Shown here: positions 46,671-56,286 of the stretch, one piece after another | Position numbering within the stretch: position 1 is the first letter of the stretch | How the letters are laid out: every line of letters begins with the position of its first letter | Origin: Clostridiales bacterium | Lineage (GTDB): Bacteria > Bacillota > Clostridia > Christensenellales > Aristaeellaceae | NCBI GenBank assembly: GCA_015056055.1 | Contig: SVHC01000001.1 | Span: 62,001 to 126,000, forward strand | Direction of reading: 5' to 3' | DNA: 64,000 nucleotides | Translations under genes and position numbers: made by a program | Notes under the pieces: generated by a model | Told to the model about the DNA's origin: nothing | Seen by the model: the letters and a program-made list of their open reading frames with translations, nothing else | Database searches by the model: none

Positions 46671-47516
46671 TTATTGTATGTATACCCAGATTTTGCCGTC
46701 GGTATAAAAGTCGATGTTGCCCTGATAGACGGACAGAAGCGGGGTTTTGTGCCGATTCAGGAAAGAAAGTGTGTTTTGTACGCGTTCGGATGTCCTGTAA
46801 TTGGTCAGCACGCAGATTTCGGGCGCAACGGTTTCGAAGAAGAACTTGTTGGGTGTGTCGGTTCCGTGATGCGCAAGTTTCAGGATTTGAGCCTTTATTG
46901 CCTCGCCTGCTTCCTTGGCAAACGATTCCAGGGTGGCTGCGCCGACATCTGCCGTCAGCATAATGGAACAATCCCCAAAACGGATGTGCGAAGCCATGGA
47001 GCGGCTGTTGGTATTTTTGGAAGTGGGGTCCTGATAGAGAGTGATAATATTCCCGCCGAAAGAAAGGTCATCATCTTCGGTGAATTCCACCACGGGAACG
47101 CCGTTTGCTTCAGCCGATTTGATGGCAGCAATCATTTCCGCATTGAAATCCAGCGCATAGCAGACCATGAACTGCGCAACTTCGATTTTTTCAAAAAGCG
47201 TCCGGAAACCGTCGATGTGGTCGTCATGCGGATGGGTATTCACGGCATAGTCGATGAGTGTAATTCCGCGTTCCAGAAGATAATCGACCACTTCCTGACC
47301 GGAAGGAAGTATGCCGCAGTCTATGAGCATCGTTTCGCCGCTGCACTGTATGAGTATGCTGTCCTCCACGCCGATTTTGAAAAATGTGACCTGCATAAGA
47401 GGCGTATTTTTTGCAAAAGGGAGAGATTCAACCTTTTCGGGTGCTGCGGTTTCCTCTGCAAGGCATGCGGTGCCGCAAAGAAGCAGAACGAGGAGAAGGC
47501 AGAACAATTTGCGCAT
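46671..47516 (-). CDS. Secreted metallo-beta-lactamase-fold hydrolase (ComEC-like)
   Basis: 281 aa. It has an N-terminal signal peptide (LFCLLLVLLLCGTACLAEE; cleavage near residue 20) and then an MBL fold with the zinc motif NTHPHDDHIDG (about residues 92-102), MLTADVGAATLE and KLAHHGTDTPNKFFF. This matches the hydrolase domain of ComEC and its stand-alone relatives, which are probable extracellular nucleases or phosphodiesterases. Expression is from the promoter at 47549-47578. Confidence 0.8.
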   Translation of the reverse strand: MRKLFCLLLVLLLCGTACLAEETAAPEKVESLPFAKNTPLMQVTFFKIGVEDSILIQCSGETMLIDCGILPSGQEVVDYLLERGITLIDYAVNTHPHDDHIDGFRTLFEKIEVAQFMVCYALDFNAEMIAAIKSAEANGVPVVEFTEDDDLSFGGNIITLYQDPTSKNTNSRSMASHIRFGDCSIMLTADVGAATLESFAKEAGEAIKAQILKLAHHGTDTPNKFFFETVAPEICVLTNYRTSERVQNTLSFLNRHKTPLLSVYQGNIDFYTDGKIWVYIQ

Positions 47517-47548
47517 AAAAACACATTCCTTCCATAACTATTATGAGC

Positions 47549-47578
47549 AGTATAGCATAGAAGGAATGTATAAATCAA
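47549..47578 (-). promoter_or_regulatory. Promoter of the MBL-fold gene
   Basis: TTGATT (47573-47578), 18-base spacer, TATACT (47549-47554) with an extended -10. ACATTCCTT and AAGGAATGT arms flank it as an inverted repeat. Confidence 0.65.
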
Positions 47579-47593
47579 CAGAACTTTGAAATT

Positions 47594-48958
47594 TTATTCA
47601 CGTTCATCCATGGGGACATAGGGCTCGCGATTCATAACCGCGCGGTATGCAGGACGGATGATGCGGCCGCCGGTGTAGACCTCTTCGATGCGGTGTGCGC
47701 ACCAGCCGGCGATGCGGGCGATGGCAAACAGAGGAGTGAACAGATCTTCCGGAATGCCCAGCATCTGATAAATCAGGCCGGAGTACATATCTACGTTGGC
47801 GCAGATGCGCTTGCGTCCGCCCAGACGGCTGGACAGTGCGCGCAGACCCTGACGCTCGATGGATTCCATCAGATTGAAATCCTCGATGCAGCCCTTGCTC
47901 TCAACGAGTTCGCGGGCATACTTCTTGAGCATGAGGGTACGCGGGTCACTGACGGTATAGACTGCATGACCCAGACCGTAGATCTTGCCGCTCTTATCGT
48001 TTGCTTCCTTGTCGAGAATCTTATTGAGATAGTGGTAAATGGCATCTTCATCCGTAGTGTCGCGGACGTTTTCGCGGATGTTGCGGTACATTTCCATAAC
48101 CTTGGCATTCGCGCCGCCGTGCAGGGGACCTTTCAGCGCATTGATTGCGCCGGCGATCGCACCGTATGTATCCGTACCGGTGGAAGAAAGAACGCGGCAG
48201 GTAAAGGCGGAGTTGTTACCGCCGCCGTGCTCCGCGTGCAGGATGAGCATCATATCCAGAATATGCGCTTCCAGCGAGGTGAATTTTTTGTCCGGGCGGA
48301 GAATATAAAGGAAGTTTTCAGCGACGGAAAGATTTTCATCCGGTACATGGATAAAGAGAGAGTCGCCGTCGTAGTAGTGCTTCTTTACGGAGTAGGCATT
48401 TGCAACAATGACGGGGAAACGGCCGATCAGCTCAATAGACTGGCGAACCAGATTTTCGATGGAGTTATCGTCCGGATTGTCGTCATAGGAATACAGAGCC
48501 AGAACGCCGCGGGAAAGTTTGTTCATTACATTGCGGCTGGGGGCTTTGATGATCATGTCTTCCGTAAAGCCTGCGGGCAGCTTACGCGTTGCGGAAAGCA
48601 GCGAATCAAAGCGGGCAAGCTGCTCCTTGTTGGGAAGCTGACCCAGAAGAAGCAGGTATACAACCTCTTCAAAACCGAAGGTGCCGTCCTCCATGTGGGA
48701 ATTAACGATATCGATTACGTTGTATCCGCGGTAAAAAAGTTGTCCGGGGATGGATTCGGGTTCGCCGTCTACCATCTGATAACCGCGAACGCTGCCGACA
48801 CCGGTAACGCCGGCAAGAACACCGGTTCCGTCCGAATTGCGCAGACCGCGCTTGATATTGTAGCTGCTGAACTGGCTGGGATCGATAGAATAATTGTGTT
48901 TTACGTCATTAGACAGTTCGGCGATATAATTGTTTAGCATCTGCTGACTATACTGCAT
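47594..48958 (-). CDS. gltA: Citrate synthase
   Basis: 454 aa from the ATG at 48958; GGAGG nine bases upstream overlaps the alternative first Met codon at 48973. The catalytic His regions HAEHGGGNNSAFTCR and GPLHGGAN, GLGHAVYTVSDPR, and the late NVDMYSGLIYQMLG segment (catalytic Asp) are present. It condenses acetyl-CoA and oxaloacetate. It is divergent from the aconitase/isocitrate dehydrogenase operon, which completes a route to 2-oxoglutarate and glutamate. Confidence 0.95.
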   Translation of the reverse strand: MQYSQQMLNNYIAELSNDVKHNYSIDPSQFSSYNIKRGLRNSDGTGVLAGVTGVGSVRGYQMVDGEPESIPGQLFYRGYNVIDIVNSHMEDGTFGFEEVVYLLLLGQLPNKEQLARFDSLLSATRKLPAGFTEDMIIKAPSRNVMNKLSRGVLALYSYDDNPDDNSIENLVRQSIELIGRFPVIVANAYSVKKHYYDGDSLFIHVPDENLSVAENFLYILRPDKKFTSLEAHILDMMLILHAEHGGGNNSAFTCRVLSSTGTDTYGAIAGAINALKGPLHGGANAKVMEMYRNIRENVRDTTDEDAIYHYLNKILDKEANDKSGKIYGLGHAVYTVSDPRTLMLKKYARELVESKGCIEDFNLMESIERQGLRALSSRLGGRKRICANVDMYSGLIYQMLGIPEDLFTPLFAIARIAGWCAHRIEEVYTGGRIIRPAYRAVMNREPYVPMDERE

Positions 48959-48992
48959 CAGATAGTCCTCCATAATTCAAACATGATGTGAT

Positions 48993-49021
48993 AGTATACA
49001 CTATTTTGAGCCAAAATGCAA
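48993..49021 (-). promoter_or_regulatory. Promoter of citrate synthase
   Basis: TTGCAT (49016-49021), 17-base spacer, TATACT (48993-48998), minus strand. Confidence 0.65.
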
Positions 49022-49100
49022 TATTAAGATTTTATAAATTGCAGAAGAGGATGCGAAAGTGAAGATTACATGGATTTTTCGAAGCATACGACTATGTTTC

Positions 49101-49130
49101 TTGCAATGTACAAGCGGGTTGTGATATAAT
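49101..49130 (+). promoter_or_regulatory. Promoter of the aconitase-idh operon
   Basis: TTGCAA (49101-49106), 18-base spacer, TATAAT (49125-49130) with an extended -10 TGA. Confidence 0.75.
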
Positions 49131-49152
49131 GCAAAATCAGGGGGTGGCGAAT

Positions 49153-51312
49153 ATGATAACGCTGTTCGATAAAGGAATAAATCTTGTAAACGGAATCCCG
49201 GTTGAGGCCGGTTGTGAGGATAATGCGTCTTCCCGCGAGAAGACGATGGCTTTTTCGATTCTTACCGGGCACAATCAGGCAAAAGACCTGAAAAATGCCA
49301 GGATTAAATTTGATGCGCTGATTTCGCATGATATTACCTATTGCGGAATCATTCAGACCGCGCGTGCCAGCGGATTGGCCGAGTTCCCGGTGCCCTATGC
49401 GCTGACCAACTGCCACAACAGCCTGTGCGCTGTCGGCGGCACCATTAATGAGGATGACCATGCCTTCGGTCTGTCTGCTGCAAAGAAATACGGCGGCATC
49501 TATGTGCCGGCGAATATGGCGGTTATTCACCAGTATGCCCGCGAAATGATGGCAACCTGCGGCGGTATGATTCTGGGCTCCGACAGTCACACCCGTTATG
49601 GCGCTCTGGGCTGCATGGGCGTTGGTGAGGGCGGTCCCGAACTGGTTAAGCAGCTTCTGGGCAATACTTACGACCTTTCTTCGCCGAAGGTTGTGCTTGT
49701 ATATATGGAAGGCGAAGTTCCGCACGGCGTTGGTCCGCACGATGTAGCGCTGGCCATCTGCGGCGCGGTATATAAGAACGGCTTCGTCAAGAACAAGATC
49801 ATGGAATTCGCAGGTCCCGGCATTGCAAATCTGCCGATGGACTTCCGTATTGCCGTGGACGTTATGACGACCGAAACCGCATGCCTAAGCTCCGTCTGGG
49901 CAACCGACGATAAGACGAAGAAATATTATGTAGACCACGGCCGTGCAGATGCTTACAAGGCCATGGCTCCCGGCGAAGGCGCTTACTACGATTGCATGGT
50001 GCGCGTAAACCTTTCCAAGGTAAAGCCCATGATCGCGCTGCCGTACCATCCCTCCAACGCATACACCATCGACGAGTTCCGCGCCAATGCAAAGGATATT
50101 CTGGCCGATGCGGGCTGGGTGGCCGATAAGTGGCAGAACGGCAAGTTTGTGATGGACCAGGGCGTTATCGCAGGCTGCTCCGGCGGTATGTATCAGAATA
50201 TTGCAGAGGCGGCTGCCATTCTGCGCGGCAGGGACGTGGGCGGCTTCCCGCTGTCCGTATATCCGGCAAGTCTGCCGGTCAATGTCGCTCTGGCAGACAG
50301 GGGCCATCAGGCGACCCTCATGCGCGCGGGCGCACTGTTCAAGCCGTGCTTCTGCGGTCCGTGCTTCGGCGCGGGCGATGTACCGCGCAACATGGGTCTT
50401 TCCGCCCGCCATACCACGCGCAACTTCCCCAACCGCGAAGGCTCCAAGCCGTCCGAAGGCCAGATGGCAGCCGTCGCACTGATGGATGCGCGTTCCATCG
50501 CAGCAACTGCCCTCAACGGCGGTGTGCTGACCCCGGCAAACGAAATTGATTACGAGCGCAACTGGGAAGAAACCGAAGCGTTCGACAGCTCCATCTATGC
50601 AAAGAATGTTTATTTCGGCGTAGGCCGTCCGCAGAAGGATGCTTCCCTGCTGTTTGGCCCCGGTATTGCCGACTGGCCGAAGTTCGAAGCGCTGCGTGAT
50701 AACGTGCTTATCGGCATTGCAAGCTCGCTGAATGATGCTGTTACCACCACGGATGAACTGATTCCCTCCGGCGAAACTTCCAGCTATCGTTCCAATCCGA
50801 TCCGTCTTTCCGAGTTCGCGCTTTCCCGCCGCGATCCGGAATACGTGGGCCGCTCCAAGGCGATTCGCGACGGTCAGGCCGATTGGAAGAGCATTGCCGA
50901 GCTGGTAGGCGCTGAGGAAGAAAACACCACCATCGGTTCCGGTATCTGGGCCAACTGCCCGGGCGACGGTTCCGCACGCGAGCAGGCCGCATCCTGCCAG
51001 CGTGTACTGGGCGGTATTGCCAATATTTCCGCCGAATATGCTACGCGCCGCTATCGCGCAAACCTGATCAACTGGGGTATTCTGCCCTTTATTGCCCAGC
51101 CCATGGGAATCGAAGTCGGCGACTGGATCTATGTTCCGAATGTTCGTGAGCATCTGATCTCCGGCGCTGAGGAGTTTGCCGCAGTGCTTGTTCGCAATGG
51201 TGAAAAGAGTGATATTACTGTCAAGCTGCCGGGTATGACGGCGGAAGAACGCGAACTTATCGCACAGGGCTGCCTGATCAACCATTATGCTGCGCAGCGC
51301 GCAAAGGAGTAA
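49153..51312 (+). CDS. Aconitase-family hydratase (YbhJ-like)
   Basis: 719 aa from the ATG at 49153 (GGGGGTGG RBS). The aconitase fold is shown by [36 protein letters not shown], and the cluster Cys pair in [16 protein letters not shown]. It belongs to the less studied hydratase branch related to E. coli YbhJ rather than AcnA/AcnB. Its position between citrate synthase and isocitrate dehydrogenase makes citrate-isocitrate isomerisation the likely role. idh begins 8 bases downstream. Confidence 0.88.
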   Translation: MITLFDKGINLVNGIPVEAGCEDNASSREKTMAFSILTGHNQAKDLKNARIKFDALISHDITYCGIIQTARASGLAEFPVPYALTNCHNSLCAVGGTINEDDHAFGLSAAKKYGGIYVPANMAVIHQYAREMMATCGGMILGSDSHTRYGALGCMGVGEGGPELVKQLLGNTYDLSSPKVVLVYMEGEVPHGVGPHDVALAICGAVYKNGFVKNKIMEFAGPGIANLPMDFRIAVDVMTTETACLSSVWATDDKTKKYYVDHGRADAYKAMAPGEGAYYDCMVRVNLSKVKPMIALPYHPSNAYTIDEFRANAKDILADAGWVADKWQNGKFVMDQGVIAGCSGGMYQNIAEAAAILRGRDVGGFPLSVYPASLPVNVALADRGHQATLMRAGALFKPCFCGPCFGAGDVPRNMGLSARHTTRNFPNREGSKPSEGQMAAVALMDARSIAATALNGGVLTPANEIDYERNWEETEAFDSSIYAKNVYFGVGRPQKDASLLFGPGIADWPKFEALRDNVLIGIASSLNDAVTTTDELIPSGETSSYRSNPIRLSEFALSRRDPEYVGRSKAIRDGQADWKSIAELVGAEEENTTIGSGIWANCPGDGSAREQAASCQRVLGGIANISAEYATRRYRANLINWGILPFIAQPMGIEVGDWIYVPNVREHLISGAEEFAAVLVRNGEKSDITVKLPGMTAEERELIAQGCLINHYAAQRAKE

Positions 51313-51320
51313 CGCAATTT

Positions 51321-52520
51321 ATGAATCGAATTCGTATGGCCAATCCCATCGTCGAGATGGATGGCGACGAGATGACCCGAATCATCTGGCAGCAGATTAA
51401 AGAAGAACTGCTGGAGCCCTTTGTGGAACTGAATACGGAATACTACGACCTCGGTCTCAAAAACCGCGACGCTACGGATGACCGCGTGACCATCGAGGCG
51501 GCAGAAGCCACCAAGAGGGTCGGTGTCGCCGTAAAGTGCGCGACCATCACCCCCAATGCGCAGCGCGTTGAGGAATATGGCCTGAAGAAAATGTGGAAGA
51601 GCCCGAACGGCACCATCCGCGCCGCACTCGACGGTACGGTATTCCGCGCTCCGATTCTGGTGAAAAATATCCAGCCCGTTGTGCGCACCTGGAAAAAGCC
51701 CATTACCATTGCGCGCCATGCTTACGGCGATGTATACAAGGCCAGCGAAATCCGAGTTCCCGGCGCGGGCAAGGCCGAAATCGTATTCACCGCACAGGAC
51801 GGTACGCAGCAGACCAAGCTGGTGCATGAATTTGACGGCGCAGGTCTTCTGCAGGGCATGCACAACACCGATGCATCCATCCGTGCATTTGCGCATTCCT
51901 GCTTCCGCTATGCGGTCGAAACCGAGCAGAGCCTGTGGTTCTCCACGAAGGATACGATTTCCAAGACGTATGACCAGACTTTCAAAATGATCTTCCAGGA
52001 AATCTACGAAAGTGACTATAAGGCCGATTTCGAAGCAAAGGGTATCGAATACTTCTATACCCTGATCGACGATGCGGTTGCGCGCGTAATCCGTTCCGAG
52101 GGCGGCTTTATCTGGGCGCTGAAGAATTATGACGGCGACGTCATGAGCGATATGGTTTCCACTGCGTTCGGCTCCCTTGCAATGATGACGAGCGTTCTGG
52201 TAAGCCCGAGCGGCGTATTCGAGTACGAGGCGGCGCACGGCACCGTAACGCGCCATTATTACCGTCACCTTAAGGGCGAGGAAACCTCTACCAACCCCAT
52301 GGCAACCATCTTTGCATGGACCGGCGCACTCAAAAAGCGCGGCGAACTCGACGGAAATGCGGAACTTTGCGCATTCGCCGAATCCGTGGAAAAGGCCTGT
52401 ATTGCCGCCATCGAGGAAGGCTATGTAACCGGCGACCTTGCTGCTCTCATCGGTCCGGAAGCCAAGAAGCTTACCACCATGGGATTCCTCAAAAACGTCC
52501 GCGCACGTTTGGAAGCATAA
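51321..52520 (+). CDS. icd: Isocitrate dehydrogenase, eukaryote-like (type II) NADP form
   Basis: 399 aa. The start [16 protein letters not shown], the phosphate-binding [20 protein letters not shown] and the [24 protein letters not shown] signature are those of the homodimeric type II enzymes shared with eukaryotes, not the E. coli Icd type. It oxidises isocitrate to 2-oxoglutarate. RBS AAAGGAG lies at the end of the aconitase gene; the two are co-transcribed. Confidence 0.95.
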   Translation: MNRIRMANPIVEMDGDEMTRIIWQQIKEELLEPFVELNTEYYDLGLKNRDATDDRVTIEAAEATKRVGVAVKCATITPNAQRVEEYGLKKMWKSPNGTIRAALDGTVFRAPILVKNIQPVVRTWKKPITIARHAYGDVYKASEIRVPGAGKAEIVFTAQDGTQQTKLVHEFDGAGLLQGMHNTDASIRAFAHSCFRYAVETEQSLWFSTKDTISKTYDQTFKMIFQEIYESDYKADFEAKGIEYFYTLIDDAVARVIRSEGGFIWALKNYDGDVMSDMVSTAFGSLAMMTSVLVSPSGVFEYEAAHGTVTRHYYRHLKGEETSTNPMATIFAWTGALKKRGELDGNAELCAFAESVEKACIAAIEEGYVTGDLAALIGPEAKKLTTMGFLKNVRARLEA

Positions 52521-52536
52521 TTACATAACCGATACG

Positions 52537-52569
52537 ATCCGCTGTTCCGTATGGAATGGCGGATTTTTT
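52537..52569 (+). terminator. Terminator of the aconitase-idh operon
   Basis: ATCCGC (52537-52542) and TTCC pair with GGAA and GCGGAT (52559-52564), followed by a six-T run. Confidence 0.8.
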
Positions 52570-52580
52570 CTGCTTTACTA

Positions 52581-52609
52581 TGGACAATTTGAATTCCTTC
52601 CGCTATAAT
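52581..52609 (+). promoter_or_regulatory. Promoter of the Gfo/Idh/MocA gene
   Basis: TGGACA (52581-52586), 17-base spacer, TATAAT (52604-52609). Confidence 0.75.
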
Positions 52610-52647
52610 GAAATAAGAATTTTCTGTAAAGAGGGGTGCGGAACCTT

Positions 52648-53811
52648 ATGAAGAAATCCATTCGTTTCGGACTGGTCGGATATAAATTTATGGGCAAAGC
52701 GCATTCGAATGCGCTGGCAAGGCTGCCGATGTTTTTTGATCTTCCTGCGGAAATTGACAGGGCTGTTCTGTGCGGACGCGACCCGGAATGGGTGCGCGAC
52801 GCGGCGGATAAGCTCGGCTGGCGCGAAATCGAGACGGATTATAAAAAACTCTGTGAGCGCAGCGATATCGACGTAATCGATATTACCGCGCCCTCCAATG
52901 CGCATAAGGATATCGCTCTTGCAGCAGCGGCAGGCGGCAAGCATATTTTCTGCGAAAAGCCCCTTGCACTGACCCTTGCGGATTCGCGCGAGATGCTGGA
53001 AGCCGCAAACAAGGCGGGTGTTCGCCATGCAATTGGCTTCAACTATCGCTTTGCTCCGGCGGTACAGCTGGCGAAAAAACTGATCGATGAAGGCAAGCTC
53101 GGCAAGATTTTCCATTTCCGCGGTTCCTTCCTGCAGGACTGGATCATTGACCCGGAATTTCCGAAGGTATGGAGATTGGATAAAAAGGTATGCGGTTCCG
53201 GTTCTCTGGGTGATTTGGGTGCGCATGTAATCGATATGGCACGCTTCCTGGTAGGCGATATCAAGACCGTAACCGGCATGGCAAAGACGTTCGTTCCCTT
53301 CCGCCCCGCAGCGGGACGCATGGAAGGTCTGTCCGCCAGCGGCAATTCCGGCGGCGCACTGGAACCTGTGGACGTGGACGATGCAACCAGCTTTGTCTGC
53401 GAATTCGAAAACGGTGCTTTGGGCCTGTTTGAGGCTACCCGCTTTGCACAGGGGCATAAGAATGACATGTCCTTCGAAGTAAACGGCGAAAAGGGATCTA
53501 TCCGCTTCCACTTTGAACGCATGAACGAATTGGAGTATTTCTGTGCATCGGATGAGCCGGGCGAACAGGGCTGGAGACTGATTCAGGTATCCGAAGGCAT
53601 CCATCCCTACTGGGCGCACTGGTGGCCGACCGGTCACGTTATCGGATTCCCGGAAACCTTCTGCCACGAGCTGTATGAATTCATTCGCTGCATTGATGAA
53701 CAGCGCGATTGTGCGCCGAACTTTGCAGACGGCGTGAAGTGCGCACAGATTATGGAGGCTGTTGATCTGTCCGTGGAGCGCAGGGCTTGGGTAGATGTGG
53801 ACTCTCTGTAA
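52648..53811 (+). CDS. Gfo/Idh/MocA-family oxidoreductase
   Basis: 387 aa from the ATG at 52648 (GAGGGGTG RBS). N-terminal NAD(P) Rossmann domain (GLVGYKFMGKAHSNAL), the family motif HIFCEKPLALT (about residues 98-108), and a C-terminal substrate domain with the catalytic Asp/His in LGDLGAHVIDMARFL. These enzymes oxidise or epimerise inositols, sugars or sugar acids. It has its own promoter and lies alone between terminators. The substrate is unknown. Confidence 0.88.
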   Translation: MKKSIRFGLVGYKFMGKAHSNALARLPMFFDLPAEIDRAVLCGRDPEWVRDAADKLGWREIETDYKKLCERSDIDVIDITAPSNAHKDIALAAAAGGKHIFCEKPLALTLADSREMLEAANKAGVRHAIGFNYRFAPAVQLAKKLIDEGKLGKIFHFRGSFLQDWIIDPEFPKVWRLDKKVCGSGSLGDLGAHVIDMARFLVGDIKTVTGMAKTFVPFRPAAGRMEGLSASGNSGGALEPVDVDDATSFVCEFENGALGLFEATRFAQGHKNDMSFEVNGEKGSIRFHFERMNELEYFCASDEPGEQGWRLIQVSEGIHPYWAHWWPTGHVIGFPETFCHELYEFIRCIDEQRDCAPNFADGVKCAQIMEAVDLSVERRAWVDVDSL

Positions 53812-53827
53812 TTAATTTGTTAAATGC

Positions 53828-53856
53828 TTGACGAGAAGTTCACAAAGTGATACAAT
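53828..53856 (+). promoter_or_regulatory. Promoter of the T-box/ior operon
   Basis: TTGACG (53828-53833), 17-base spacer, TACAAT (53851-53856). Confidence 0.8.
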
Positions 53857-53899
53857 TCAATCAATTATAACAAAATTACGAATGAAACCTTTGAAGCGG

Positions 53900-54146
53900 A
53901 AATCAAACCGTGATGCGCACCTACAGAGAGCGGGGGATGGTGGAAGCCCTGCGGAAGGCGGTACGGCAAATGGCCCGCTGAGGGCGAGGGGAACGGCAGC
54001 AATGCCCAGTATCCGGGACGCAGGCCGGCGTTATTGGCAGGAGGCGTGATTGCGCCTTCGTAAGGAGTGACCTGTGTTTTTTGCAGGTCAACAAAGGTGG
54101 TACCGCAGAATAGAGTCTGCCCTTTGACGGGGGCAGACTTTTGTTT
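53900..54146 (+). ncRNA. T-box riboswitch, probably tryptophan-specific
   Basis: The leader has the hallmarks of a T-box: the AGAGAG...GGTGGAAGC distal stem-I region (about 53925-53948), a specifier region followed six bases later by GAG, the T-box AAAGGTGGTACCGC (54093-54106), and a terminator (AGTCTGCCC 54114-54122 with GGGCAGACT 54131-54139 plus a T-run). The codon in the specifier position is TGG at 53971-53973 (Trp). Uncharged tRNA(Trp) would prevent termination and switch on iorA-iorB-paaK. The specifier was placed by comparison with other T-boxes, not by folding. Confidence 0.85.
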
Positions 54147-54185
54147 ATGCAAAATAGATTTCAGATTGCAACCAGTGGTATTTCA

Positions 54186-54443
54186 ATCCGCAGCGGCGGC
54201 GTGTACGCCGCGAGGAGCGTATTTTTTCGCAGGAAAGCCTGCGGACCGGAGAAAAAATCGCTTCCCTGCAGATTTCACGGCCGGAAGGCATGGCCTTCAA
54301 GTGAAATCCGGAGAGGGGACGAACGAAGTGCGCGCCCAGTGGGCGAAACAGCACGGCGTGAGTCCAATAAGCAAAGGAGCACAACTAGCTTAGCGACGCT
54401 GGGCGACTATTGCGCATTGAGGAATGCTTGCTTCCCCGACCAC
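54186..54443 (+). repeat. Structured intergenic repeat, copy D (full length)
   Basis: Contains all modules: GC-rich end hairpin (54193-54213), CGCAGG/CCTGCG stem with T/A-runs (about 54221-54258), the double stem at 54271-54308 (GATTTCAC/GTGAAATC outside, GAAGGC/GCCTTC inside), CGCCC/GGGCG (54333-54345), and the GCGCATTGAGGAATGC end. The inner stem sequence differs from copies A and B but stays paired. It lies between the T-box terminator and iorA, and fills most of the 701-base gap together with the T-box. Confidence 0.8.
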
Positions 54444-54445
54444 TG

Positions 54446-54475
54446 GTCTAACCTTTGATGGGGCAGACTTTTTTG
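54446..54475 (+). terminator. Degenerate second copy of the T-box terminator
   Basis: GTCTAACC-TTTGAT-GGGGCAGAC followed by a T-run closely resembles the true T-box terminator at 54114-54146, but its left arm is mutated (AA where GC is needed), so the stem is weak. It borders repeat copy D. Confidence 0.55.
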
Positions 54476-54512
54476 TATAGCAGGAAGGCGGTTCCTGCGA
54501 GAGGAGGACAAT

Positions 54513-56282
54513 ATGGAACTTTTGATGGGCAACGAAGCCATCGCGATGGGCGCGCTGGCAGCAGGCGTGCAGTTTGTATCGGGCTATCCGGGCACGCCGT
54601 CTACGGAGGTATTGGAAACGGTCGCAAAGCGCAGGCCGGAACATGTATATGTGGAATGGTCGGTGAATGAAAAGGCTGCTCTGGAGGTTGCTGCGGGCGC
54701 AGCGCTTGCGGGTGCGCGTGCGATGGTCACGATGAAGCAGGTGGGCCTGAATGTGGCAAGCGATCCATTGATGTGCCTCAACTATATCGGCGTGAAAGGC
54801 GCTCTGGTTGTGGTTGTGGCTGATGATCCCGGCCCGATTTCTTCGCAGACGGAGCAGGATACGCGCCATTTTGCGCGCTATGCCCGCATTCCGGTTTTTG
54901 ATCCGCAGACGCCGGAACAGGCATACCGCATGGTGAAGGACGCTTTTGAATGGTCCGAAAAATACCACACTCCGGTGATTCTCCGCCCGACAACGCGCGT
55001 GTGCCACGGCTGCGCCGCGATGGAAGTGGAAGAACCTGCCCCCGCAAGGGAAATTGAGGGCTTTGTGAAGGACGACAGCAAGTGGGTTATTTTCCCCCGA
55101 ACGTCGTTCCTGGCAAAAAAACGCCTGTTTGCGCAGGAAACGGAATTTGCGGATGCGCTTTCCGAATACAGCGAAAACTGCATCTGGGGCGAGGGCAAGC
55201 TCGGTATCGCAACCGGCGGCGGAACGGCTGCCTATGTGAAAGAAAATGACCTTCCGGCAAAGTATTTTGCGGTGGGAACGCCGTGGCCTTTCCCGGAGAA
55301 GAAGGCGCTTGAATTCCTGGAAGGACTGGATGCGGTGCTCGTATTGGAAGAGCTGGATCCCGTGATTGAAGATGCGCTGATTGCGGTATGCGGCAAATAC
55401 CGTCTGGATGTGAAAATTCTCGGCAAGCGCACGGGCGATATTCCGGCAGCGGGCGAATTGAGTGTTGAAAGCGCAGGCGCATGCATGAGGAAATTCCTCG
55501 GCATCGAGTGCGCGGAAGAAAAGCCGGCGGAAATGCCTGCCCTTCCGGTGCGTCCTCCGGTATTGTGCGCAGGATGCCCGCACAGGGGTTCCTTCTACGC
55601 GGTCAAGCAGGCGCTTAAGGGGCGTAAGGCTGTGTTCTCCGGTGATATCGGGTGCTATACGCTGGGCAACGCCGCGCCGCTGAATATGGTGGATACCTGC
55701 CTGTGCATGGGCGCAGGCGTAACCATGGCGCAGGGACTTGCACGCATGGAGAAGGATACCGTGCATGTTGCCTTTATCGGTGACTCCACCTTCTTCCATT
55801 CCGGAATTCCCGGCGTGGTAAATGCGCTTTATAACAATGCGGATGAAATTATCGTGGTGCTGGATAACTCCACTACCGCAATGACGGGCCATCAGCCGCA
55901 TCCGGGCATCGGCAAAACAATGATGGGCGGCGTACAGCCTGCAATTTCGCCGGTTGAGGTTCTGAAGGCGCTGGGCGTAAAAACGTGGCGTGCAAATGCG
56001 CTGAATCTGGAAGAGGCAAAAGCGGCAATCTGCGAAGCTGCCGAAGAGACCGGCGTACGCGCGGTGGTGCTTGAAAGCCCGTGCATAGCAATCGTGAAAA
56101 AGAAGGCGGCAATGGCTATCGACCGGGATAAGTGCATCGGCTGCAAAAAATGCGTGCGTGAAATCGGCTGCCCGGCAATCAGCATCGAGGGCGGTAAGGC
56201 AAGGGTTGATAAGACTCTGTGCACCGGCTGCACGCTGTGCGCACAGATTTGTCCCGTGAAGTGCATCGGGAAGGAGGCGTGA
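54513..56282 (+). CDS. iorA: Indolepyruvate:ferredoxin oxidoreductase, alpha subunit
   Basis: 589 aa, the IorA length. An N-terminal pyrimidine/TPP domain (FVSGYPGTPSTEVLE), a TPP-binding GDSTFFHSGIPGVVNALY...VVLDNSTTAMTG (about residues 425-460), and a C-terminal ferredoxin domain with two 4Fe-4S motifs (CIGCKKCVREIGCP, CTGCTLCAQICP). It converts indolepyruvate to indoleacetyl-CoA with ferredoxin, reversibly. RBS GAGAGGAGG before the ATG. First gene of iorA-iorB-paaK under a Trp T-box. Confidence 0.95.
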   Translation: MELLMGNEAIAMGALAAGVQFVSGYPGTPSTEVLETVAKRRPEHVYVEWSVNEKAALEVAAGAALAGARAMVTMKQVGLNVASDPLMCLNYIGVKGALVVVVADDPGPISSQTEQDTRHFARYARIPVFDPQTPEQAYRMVKDAFEWSEKYHTPVILRPTTRVCHGCAAMEVEEPAPAREIEGFVKDDSKWVIFPRTSFLAKKRLFAQETEFADALSEYSENCIWGEGKLGIATGGGTAAYVKENDLPAKYFAVGTPWPFPEKKALEFLEGLDAVLVLEELDPVIEDALIAVCGKYRLDVKILGKRTGDIPAAGELSVESAGACMRKFLGIECAEEKPAEMPALPVRPPVLCAGCPHRGSFYAVKQALKGRKAVFSGDIGCYTLGNAAPLNMVDTCLCMGAGVTMAQGLARMEKDTVHVAFIGDSTFFHSGIPGVVNALYNNADEIIVVLDNSTTAMTGHQPHPGIGKTMMGGVQPAISPVEVLKALGVKTWRANALNLEEAKAAICEAAEETGVRAVVLESPCIAIVKKKAAMAIDRDKCIGCKKCVREIGCPAISIEGGKARVDKTLCTGCTLCAQICPVKCIGKEA

Positions 56283-56286
56283 GGAA

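Noticed and set aside
54067-54458. Short ORFs in repeat copies A-D with shared peptide strings (for example RAQWAKQHG)
   Set aside because: The frames are open in both orientations, start and stop differ among copies, and changes fall where stems must pair; DNA or RNA structure explains the conservation better. A tiny conserved peptide cannot be fully excluded.
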